64,000 nucleotides of DNA from Microvelia longipes (lineage: Eukaryota > Arthropoda > Insecta > Hemiptera > Veliidae): positions 25,171,274 through 25,235,273 of the forward strand of contig JACMZG010001863.1 in the NCBI GenBank assembly GCA_018340805.1, in the 5' to 3' direction. Made by a program: the position numbers and the translations under genes. The notes beneath the pieces were generated by a model that saw only the letters and a list, made by a program, of their open reading frames with translations, was not told where the DNA came from and searched no databases. Shown one piece after another: positions 56,705-64,000 of this stretch (position 1 is its first letter; every line of letters begins with the position of its first letter).

Positions 56705-57236
56705 ATAGTATTTCTGTATGAAATAATTAAATGGTAAATACTTAAAATATAAGAAAACCTACTTCTTAATGTAGGCTTGGACTTTATTAGGCTCATTTTG
56801 TTACAAGTAAGAGTAGGTTGAGTTGGTTCGATTTAGATCGATGGCTTCAGTTCTGTCATTGACTCTATGTTTTGACGTAATCCACTGTTATTTAAAATAT
56901 ACAAGGAATAAACTGTTCATTTTTAATAGTTTTTATATTTCATATTAAAGAATTTTATTAATTCTTACCACAATTATAAAATACCACAATTTTAATACTA
57001 AAAAAAACATTATTAGAAGTATTTGCGTTTAATGCCTTTTTCATATTTTGCTCTATAATGTTTAGTTGTTTTAAGAGGAAACCTTTTAAATTTTATCAAA
57101 TTTTATTTTTACTTAATTTGTTTTTAAATTTTAGCAGATGAGGTGTTATCTTATCTGCTTGTAGTTTTTTACTTTTAAAATTTTCTAAATTATGTGTGAA
57201 AACCCTAATTTTAAATGAAAAGCCATTAATTTAATT

Positions 57237-58086
57237 GTATAAATTAACGCTTACCCTTTCTTTGTTTAAATGAATTCACGCGTTAAATATTTGAAGTTAA
57301 TGTTTTGAATTTTTATCTTATTGAACCTTCTTAAGGTTAGAAACAATTCTATGAATTTTAATGAAATAAAAATAGAAGTGACTTTACAGGAAGAAAACCT
57401 TTTTATCCTGAATTTTAGAATTGTAAAATTCTGTCCAACCTTTTTACTAAACGATGCTAGTTGTATTTATTATATTGGTTTTGGAGATAAAAAAATTCTT
57501 GGATTTTTTTTAGCTGCCGATATCTAAAAATTTGACCTCCGAAAAGTATTTTTTTTTTTTTAAAATGTTTGCCGGTAAATTTCATGTGAAAGGCAAGTGA
57601 AACGGAAAAGACTAAAGCGGTAAATCCCTCGGTTTTGGTTTTCAGTGCTAGTTTTTAGAGTCTTGATAGAAAAGAAAACAAGAGTAAATCCTTTTTCAGG
57701 GTTACATTGAGAAAATATTTCTTAAAAACACAAGATAGCCTAGATACAGTGTTTTTAAGTCCTCAATCTTGTGGTTCTCTGTACGTATCTTACATCTCCC
57801 AAAAGAGAGACGCCAAATCCTGTCATGTTCTATGAGCCAAAGATTTAAAGAAACATAAAAGCAGTGTTTGATAAATGCATTAAAGAATGATACCCAATGA
57901 AACTTCTTTGTTGTTAATGGGAAAATTAATTATTTCTTCTAATTTTTTTTTATTTTTGCTCCTGCTTTTGTTATTTAAATTGATAATAAAAAGAATAGAG
58001 TGTTTATAATTTTTGGTCTGATTCGTATAGTTTCTTTCAATTTTTAAAGTTAAATAGTTATTTTTTATATGAATTAAAAAATTGTT
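57237..58086. other. AT-rich non-coding DNA right of the duplication
   Basis: A 68-residue frame at 57,321 has no recognisable domain. Nothing else is seen. Confidence 0.5.
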
Positions 58087-58876
58087 AAAAATCGACTACG
58101 GGGTACTTCGGAACTTTTCCTCATTACATCGGATTCGCTACGCTCATCCTCCCTGCTTCAGACTCGCTTCACTCGTCTTCAGAATATACAATTCGCCAAA
58201 TTTATACTGCAACACATCCTTATACCGTTTCATTCTCAGCGGTCATCTATGCAGCACTGATCACGCTTAATGCACCTTAACTTTTATGATTCAACAAAAA
58301 CCATAGATGTAATTTTCGTATTTAAACGAAACTTTGTACACGTATTTATTTTGTCAAGGTTTAAACTTGTACTGAATTTCAACTTAGATCATTTTCCGAT
58401 TTACATCTTTTTAAAAAAAAACCCACCCAAGTAATCCTATAAAAATTGAATTAATTCTGATAATGAGATGAAACTTGACTCATATGTTAGTCTTTCTTAT
58501 AGATAGGTGCATGTGTGCCAAAATTGAAGAGCCCATAAATTTTCCGCGTTTCATGATATTTCAAAATTGTAGCTGATTTATTTTTGCGGGTTGATGGTGT
58601 CATAATAAAATATTTTCTGAATAGCACCACTACAGCGGTAGACTAGTTACTTTACAAAGTTTCAACTCTGTAGCATTAATACACTGTGAACTACGTGTCT
58701 GTTGATAACAGACACACTCCACGCACACAAAAACTGACAAAAAGCATTGCAAAGTCCACTCAGGAGGCCTAAAAACACCTGAAACGGATAATTCCGGTGG
58801 CATCCCGGTTTCGGATTTTTTGTAAACACAATACTTTTCCTATATACCTACGGTATAAATGAGTAAAAGTAAAAAT
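58087..58876 (-). mobile_element. Family R copy, near full length, inverted
   Basis: On the minus strand the head (ACTTTTACTCATTTATACCG, TATAGGAAAAGTATTGTG, AAATCCGAAACCGGGATG) begins at 58,876. The body follows, then the 5S-derived segment at 58,229-58,297 (AAAGTTAAGGTGCATTAAGC, then ATGACCGCTGAGAATGA). Tail repeats (GACGAGTGAAGCGAGTCTGA, GGATGAGCGTAGCGAATCC) lead to the end, GAGGAAAAGTTCCGAAGTAC, then CCCGTAGTCGATTTTT. All modules are present in order, making this the clearest reference copy in the window. Confidence 0.75.
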
Positions 58877-58889
58877 AGAGAAAATTAAT

Positions 58890-58960
58890 CAAAAAACTAA
58901 ACAAGCTGCACATGCTTTGTACGAACTGCGCATGCTTACAATAACTGCGCAGGTCCTAAA
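58890..58960. promoter_or_regulatory. TGCGCATGC/CTGCGCAG cluster
   Basis: Three imperfect copies of a CTGC(G/A)CATGC-type motif (GCTGCACATGC, ACTGCGCATGC, ACTGCGCAGG) at roughly 20-base spacing. They resemble NRF1/Ewg half sites. A 132-residue frame starts nearby (58,917) and holds a strong donor-like AAG|GTAAGT at 59,178, but I recognise no domain. Confidence 0.25.
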
Positions 58961-60210
58961 TTTAGAGGCAAACTTACTTTTTGATGAAAGGTTTCTTCGT
59001 ATAGGTTATAAACAAATAGTGAAAAGTTATGTAAATTCATTTGTTATTACCACCTTGTGTCTTGATATTTTTATTCAAAATACAAAAGGTCATTTAAGTG
59101 TTTTAATTTTCCCCGAATTGTTCCTCGTTAATCCTTATTACATAACCAGCGTTCCTTTTCCTATAACCTTGCTAGGGAAGGTAAGTTTCCTCCTCTTCTT
59201 TCAAGGGTCAGTAATGTTCCCTTATTGTGTAATCCCCTTTATTCAAGATCCTTTATCGGAACATAGCCTAAGCATATTTTTTGTCACATCACTTGCCAGT
59301 TCAATCTCTGTGTAAATTACATAAATATAAAGTTTGTTTTCTCTGTTCAACTAACAGATCACGTTAAATAAAAATGTCCCGAATCAGTTTGTCTAATTTT
59401 TATTTATACTTATGTACAATAATTATTTATTTTAAAAACAATAAAAATAAAACATCAAGTGCATGTTATAAGTTATTGTACGCCATATTTTCTTTGAAAA
59501 AATGTAAGAACCTAATGGGTCCCTAGAAAACCATTATCTATTGAGCATTGTTCCTTTGAATACAGTCTATATATTTTTATTATATTCTACAAACTACTTT
59601 ATACCTTTTTAAACGTTCACATTTATCATTCTGAGGGCGAAATTGCTGTTCGATTTTTTATATATTCTTAGGGTTCCTTAAGTAGTTGTTTTATCTGTCA
59701 TATACACATTTTCCTGTGCCATGCACAATGGCTTTTTATTTCGATGATTTATTTTCTTTTATATTCTTTTGACTTATTTTTATCTGTAAATATGGAATTT
59801 TTTATAAATATTTTGCTTTCTTAAATGCAAAGGTAGAAGTGTATTGTAGTAGCGAAACATGTGCGACGGGCCCATTTTTTAAATGTAGGTTTTTTTTAGA
59901 AAATTGTTAAGTACATTTTTATTTATTATTTCGAGTCAAATAAAGACTCGAAATAAGAGCTTATTAAGAGTAAGCTTAATTTTTATTCTCATAACATACT
60001 TGTTTAAAAGCAAGTATGTAAGTACCTTTTAATAAAAGATGATTCATTTTAATTTGTTTTTAAAGTAAGATATTCTTGATTTATGTCAGAGAAATTGTTT
60101 TTTTATGTATTAAACATCTTTTAATAAAAGAAACATTGTTTCATTTGTCTATTTAAGTAATATTTGTTTGGTAGGCGGTTTATACTTCTAAGTAAGAGCT
60201 TTAGAATATT
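58961..60210. other. Non-coding DNA, one long unexplained frame
   Basis: The 58,917-59,315 frame is hydrophobic and has no recognisable domain. It is the longest non-LINE frame on this side, and its GTAAGT at 59,178 may be a donor. The rest is AT-rich. Confidence 0.4.
59926..60019. repeat. Cluster of three stem-loops
   Basis: TTATTTCGAGTC with GACTCGAAATAA (12-bp perfect stem, 59,926-59,956), AGCTTA with TAAGCT (59,958-59,976), and ACATACTTG with CAAGTATGT (59,994-60,019) follow one another closely. Confidence 0.6.
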
Positions 60211-60221
60211 TTTCCCCACAG

Positions 60222-60302
60222 CATTTGTGTGAGCGAGGTTTAGTAGCCTATCAGAGAAGCGCACGCTACGACTCAAATCAAGCCTTGGAGGACCTTAAAT
60301 GA
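60222..60302 (+). CDS. Candidate 3'-terminal coding exon (unknown gene)
   Basis: AATATTTTTCCCCACAG is a strong acceptor ending at 60,221. The frame after it reads HLCERGLVAYQRSARYDSNQ, then ALEDLK and a TGA stop, 26 residues. The composition is balanced and unlike chance translations nearby, and the DNA is clearly GC-richer than its flanks. An AATAAA lies at 60,496, giving a plausible short 3' UTR (60,303 to about 60,520). Upstream of the acceptor the frame closes within a few codons, so a splice would be needed. The protein is not recognised, and no partner exon is assigned. Confidence 0.35.
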   Translation, partial: HLCERGLVAYQRSARYDSNQALEDLK

Positions 60303-60520
60303 TGCAATCCCTTGTACCGTTCTCTCGGGAAGCCTTGAATGTAAGGCTGGCTAACCTACCCTATGTATAACGTGGTTCCCTTTGGATATTACGGAAATTT
60401 TAGGTTGGATTCTGTTTGTAAGAGACTTGTCTGGATCCACGTTTTTGTTGTCTTAAGCTCATGTTAAGTTAAGTCCTTTATACTGAATACTTGGACAATA
60501 AAAGTGGTACCTATAATTTC
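60303..60520 (+). other. Possible 3' UTR with AATAAA
   Basis: GC-richer than the flanks, with the poly(A) signal AATAAA at 60,496-60,501. Its meaning depends on the candidate exon at 60,222 being real. Confidence 0.3.
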
Positions 60521-60726
60521 TATTTACTCTCACGAATAACGTAAGTTACTAGACATTCTTTGTTTGGGTTTGGAGGGCACCTCTCTGTAATTTGCGGTAC
60601 TTATCTTTTAGTTCAGTACTATAGAAGGGATATATGCTCTCTAACTTCATCTCTCGTTCGAGGAGGTCTGGACGCTGCGGTGAGCAACCTAAAAGGATAA
60701 AAAGACTCTTAGGAGATTTAATTGTG
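60521..60726. other. Non-coding DNA
   Basis: A 64-residue minus-strand frame (60,549-60,743) has no recognisable domain and runs into the family R head. Confidence 0.45.
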
Positions 60727-61466
60727 TTTTTACTTTTCCTCATTTATACCGTAGATAAATAGAAAAAGTATCCTGTTTGCAAAAACATCCGAAACTGGGA
60801 TGTCACCAGAATTATCTATTTCAGGTGTTTTTAAGGCCTCCTGAGTGGTTTTCACAAATTTGTCTGTCTGTATGTGTGTGTGTGTCTATGCTAGTTAGTT
60901 GAAACTTTGTAAAAATGTCATTATTTGTACAAGCTATAGGTGTATTTGAGCTATTCAGAAAATATTTTTTATGGCGTTACTAAATCGTAATAATGACTCA
61001 GCAAAGATTTTAAAAAATCATGAAACGTAAAAATTTCGCGTGAAAAGATAACGATTTGAACTAAGTATTTGCTTAGTTTCATCTCATTATGAGCATTATT
61101 TTTATTATTTATTATTTTATTAGATGATTTGTATACGATTTTTTTTTAAATTTTAAACAATCGGGAAATAATCTAATTGAGTAAAATTCGGTACAAGTAT
61201 ATACCTTTACGTAATAAATAAGTACTTTAAGTTCCGTTTCAATTCTAGAAGTATATCTATGATTTTTGTTAGATCACGAATGTTAAGAAGCATCAAACTT
61301 GGTCAATGCCTGGATGGGCGACTGCTGGGAATGAAACTGATGTTTTCACAGTTTAAGGACGAGCAAAGCGAGTCTGAAGACGTGTTGCAGTATAAATTTA
61401 ACGACATGTATATTCTGAGAACGAGCGAAGAGAGTCTGAAGTAAAGAGGATGAGTGTAGCGAATAT
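60727..61466 (+). mobile_element. Family R copy, near full length
   Basis: The head (TTTTTACTTTTCCTCATTTA, ACATCCGAAACTGGGATGTC, TTTCAGGTGTTTTTAAGGCC, GTATGTGTGTGTGTG) is complete. The body contains TTAGTTTCATCTCATTATGA. The 5S-derived segment at 61,270-61,333 (AGATCACGAATGTTAAGAAG, then TGCCTGGATGGGCGACTGC) is longer at its 5' side than in other copies. Two tail repeats follow, and the terminal GAGGAAAAG block is missing. A 61-residue frame and its minus-strand shadow cross it and are not genes. Confidence 0.75.
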
Positions 61467-61703
61467 TTTGTTTTACGTTAAAACCAAGGAAGTGTGGTGT
61501 CAAGTGTAGAAGATAAACCAAAACTTAAGGCAAATACTAATTTTCTAATTACTTAAACTAGCTGCACTTTCGTTAAATGGTGCGATCAGGCATGTATAAA
61601 AAGATAATTTAATAATAAAGTTATGTTATAAATAGTGTTACAAATAGTATTTTTATAAAATAATATTGACTTAAATATATGTAAAATATATTTGATAAAA
61701 TGT
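61467..61703. other. AT-rich non-coding DNA
   Basis: It lies just 3' of the minus-strand candidate exon and would be its 3' flank. Nothing else is seen. Confidence 0.5.
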
Positions 61704-61991
61704 TTATTCAATTGCTTCAGTAAGCATTGAATTGCAGTTTTGAGTTGGATATTCCCTAGATAAGCCATTAGAATTGCTATTAGAAGCACGTAGCTTTACA
61801 AACGTTGCTCTCTTGAAGGTATTACTCGGTTTGACCTCTTGGATTTCTTCGTTCCAATACAAGCTATCTATATCTAGGATATCTATCTTTTCACGTATTA
61901 GGTTCAAAAATTCTGGCGCCGATGTCCGTAAGCCGGGCGAATTTTCTATGGAATGCGTGCTTTCTTGCTCAACAATCCATTTCTTGTAGCA
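61704..61991 (-). CDS. Candidate C-terminal coding exon (unknown gene)
   Basis: The minus-strand frame is open for 95 residues up to a TAA at 61,704-61,706. It contains KKWIVEQESTHSIENSPG, then APEFLNLIREKIDILDIDSL, YWNEEIQEVK and a Ser/Asn-rich end. It has normal-looking amino-acid balance, an amphipathic stretch around LNLIREKIDILDIDSLYW, and GC content above its surroundings. AATAAA overlaps the stop codon on the same strand. No Met start lies in a good context, and the upstream stop at 61,992-61,994 means it would have to be reached by splicing (a weak ACAAG acceptor) or be a broken gene. I do not recognise the protein. A retrocopy remnant is the alternative. Confidence 0.35.
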   Translation of the reverse strand, partial: CYKKWIVEQESTHSIENSPGLRTSAPEFLNLIREKIDILDIDSLYWNEEIQEVKPSNTFKRATFVKLRASNSNSNGLSREYPTQNCNSMLTEAIE

Positions 61992-62211
61992 TTAATTTTT
62001 CAGAATTTTTATAGGAAATGCGCATACTTCTTCATTAGTTATACAAAACTATGGCCATTATTCCATAATCGGTGTTTCTTAGCTAGCATTATTCGCACTC
62101 GTTTAAAACTTCGTTGTGCGCATATTAAAGAATGTTCGCTTGATTTGCAGACCTCTACGCAGAAAACATATTTTGCATTTATTCCTTTATAAAGTAAATA
62201 TAAAGATAAAT
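61992..62211 (-). other. Possible further coding remnant, frame disrupted
   Basis: On the minus strand one frame reads AKYVFCVEVCKSSEHSLICA, then QRSFKRVRIMLAKKHRLWNN before a stop, about 45 residues with GC content above background. It lies directly upstream of the candidate exon but in a different frame with stops between. It may be another part of the same decayed gene. Low certainty. Confidence 0.2.

Positions 62212-62250
<39 letters not shown>
62212..62250. repeat. (AT)n microsatellite
   Basis: An uninterrupted TA/AT run. Confidence 0.95.
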
Positions 62251-62251
<1 letters not shown>

Positions 62252-64000
62252 CATAACTTTGTATCAGAGTTCTCTGTAATGGATTTTTGTCCTACTCCCG
62301 GGTCCACCTCCATAGACGGCCATACGAGCTGCCTTATTCCCAAATTTATTTTAAAGAAAATTCGCTAACAGAGACTAGACCGATTTTCAAGGGGGTTCTG
62401 TTCTAGTTTGTAATCTTCAGATTCTTTACTTATTCAATGTAACTTTTTCATCTATATATATTCCATATTTTTAGTCTTCTTGTTATCGCTTGTCTAAGGA
62501 TTTTGTTGTAACGCTGTATTTTATTTATTTATTTTATTTTTATTTTTCATTCCAATATTTTTCCCTTGTTAGCATAAAGGAAACTTTCTTTGCTTTCTTG
62601 TTACAAATTAATAATTTTAAATTTAACTTCTAGTTCTGTTGAAAGTTATTTAAATATAAATAGACTTACTAAAGTAAGTTAAACTTTTTAGTTAAGCTAT
62701 TAAATTTAAAAACATTGTTAATTGTTTTATTCATGCCTATTAACCATAGAAGTACCGTAAAACATGGAAAACCAAGATGGAAATTTATTCCCATCAAGGC
62801 AAATTTTATATGGCTACAAGACATTTCAAAATTTAGTGCTTATTGTTTGAAATTTTAACGATTATGGTTAAAGCATAGGCAATAAACTCTATGTTAACTT
62901 CCAAACATTAAACGAGTCTTTAAATTTCGTTAAATATTTCAGTTTGCTCTGTTGGTGTAAAATTTAATTAGTTTATCGATTTAACACTGTTATTACTGGA
63001 GGTTGAAGTTCCTATGTTATATAAAATGACAATTTTAAGTTATAAGTTTCTTGCCTTTGAAATTTATTTTTTTAGTCACTTTACCAGGGTTTTTGTTTAA
63101 ATCTGCTGTTTGTTACCTCTTATAAGTTTGTTTAATCGTCAGTTTTGAATTGTTTTGTTTCGTATTATAGAGAAATTTACGTAAACGGTAAACTACAGTA
63201 AACTCACTGTACTAACAGACTCAAATAACATTCTTATTGATTCTAATTTATACATTATTCTTGAAGGCAGCTATGAGACTGCCTTCGGGGCTTTTTAGGT
63301 AATATTTTAGCTAACATAATTTCAAAGTTACGTAATTATTTTTATTTATTTATTTGAGACTTTTCCTTCTTGTTTTTGTGGCTTTAAGTTTTAGACTATG
63401 TTTCTCAATCCTTTGTTTATATTATTTTTTATTGTTTTTAACAATAATTTTTGGTTCATTTTTACTGATAGAAGTACAAAAAATTATTTACTTCGTTACT
63501 ATGCAATCAGGTAATTTTAGTTGGATTGATCAAATAAACTATCAGTGTCGTAATATTATATTCATATACATACATGTATAGACGGATGGACTTTACGATA
63601 CGTTTAAATTACAACAAATTCCATTTTTTGAAAAAAAAAATTCTTCGTGATAAAAGCTCCCGTATGTATTCAAACTAAGATATATATTATATTTTTATTT
63701 TTAACGTTAGACTCACTGCAATTTGGAAAAATGAACGAAGAGTAAAGGAAACTTAATTTTGACTTTTCGACAAAAAATTCTTTATAAAATTGTTTAATTG
63801 TCCCCCTTAGGCAATTTTCCCACAAAAAAATAAAAATAAAATTTTCAAAATTTACCCTTTCCCTGCCATTCTTATTTTATTGAAAAATCTCAGTTAGTGT
63901 TACTTAATCAAAGTTTACAATTCTACCATTATTTTTCATTAGTCAAGATCTTTAAATAATATCACTTATCCAGATTGAACAACTTTTAAAATATCCTAAT
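62251..64000. other. AT-rich non-coding DNA
   Basis: No gene is supported; the 75-residue frame at 63,354 is a hydrophobic T-rich chance frame. A hairpin (GAAGGCAG/CTGCCTTC, 63,263-63,286) followed by a T-rich run is the only local structure. Confidence 0.5.

Larger units (their letters stand above)
52598..57236 (+). repeat. 4.6 kb near-identical segment, copy 2
   Basis: Counterpart of 38,189-42,798. It contains the same reverse family R fragment (about 52,765-52,972, 5S part 52,911-52,972), the tandem repeat at 54,115-54,232, the recursive-splice-like site at 56,113, and an AT run at 56,661-56,698. Unlike copy 1 it continues without a break into unique sequence at 57,237. No gene is supported; the 93-residue GTG-start frame at 53,327 is identical to that in copy 1, as expected of allelic copies. 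Confidence 0.85.

Noticed and set aside
63263..63300. Hairpin followed by a T run resembling an intrinsic terminator
   Set aside because: The DNA is eukaryotic with no bacterial gene upstream; a chance hairpin is more likely.

Overview
The window looks like a stretch of an AT-rich arthropod (probably insect) nuclear genome. The evidence is the overall composition, an APE-type non-LTR retrotransposon of a kind common in insects, mariner-type transposon remnants, 5S-rRNA-derived repeats and a scaffold gap of Ns. There is no operon-like layout and no complete host gene. Nearly all short open frames are chance openings in AT-rich DNA. The exact species cannot be told from the sequence.

Left part (1-16,050): AT-rich non-coding DNA carrying small foldback elements (2,585-2,632, 3,188-3,390, 5,221-5,370), possible tRNA-like SINE remnants, and an exon-like site at 4,390-4,435 whose strong acceptor runs straight into a GTAAG donor. 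From 7,290 to 16,046 there is a nested rearrangement: block A (about 2 kb), block B (about 1.7 kb), A inverted, then B again in direct orientation.

Middle (16,050-38,190): mostly featureless AT-rich DNA with a GC-richer island (21,540-22,085). It holds several copies of a dispersed 0.7-0.9 kb repeat, called family R here. Family R has a conserved head, an internal segment derived from the 3' half of 5S rRNA, and a tail with GAGCGAAGCGAGTC-like repeats. A 2.4 kb foldback transposon (27,302-29,698) has mariner-type TA target sites and a fossil transposase catalytic motif. A near-perfect 207 bp palindrome and another foldback MITE lie at 32,877-33,532.

Right part (38,190-64,000): a 4.6 kb segment (38,189-42,798) is repeated almost exactly at 52,598-57,236. 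Between the copies lie a 939 bp N gap, an internally deleted LINE 5' fragment, a poorly matching sequence patch, and a long LINE copy (about 47,220-52,597). That LINE has ORF1-like, endonuclease and reverse-transcriptase reading frames broken by small indels. The simplest reading is two alleles, one empty and one carrying the LINE, joined end to end by the assembler. The last 7 kb has two more long family R copies and two candidate terminal coding exons (60,222-60,302 on +, 61,704-61,991 on -).

Taken together, the window is intergenic or giant-intron DNA dominated by mobile elements. The recursive-splice-like sites at 4,389, 41,687 and 56,113, all on the + strand, fit the giant-intron idea but do not prove it.
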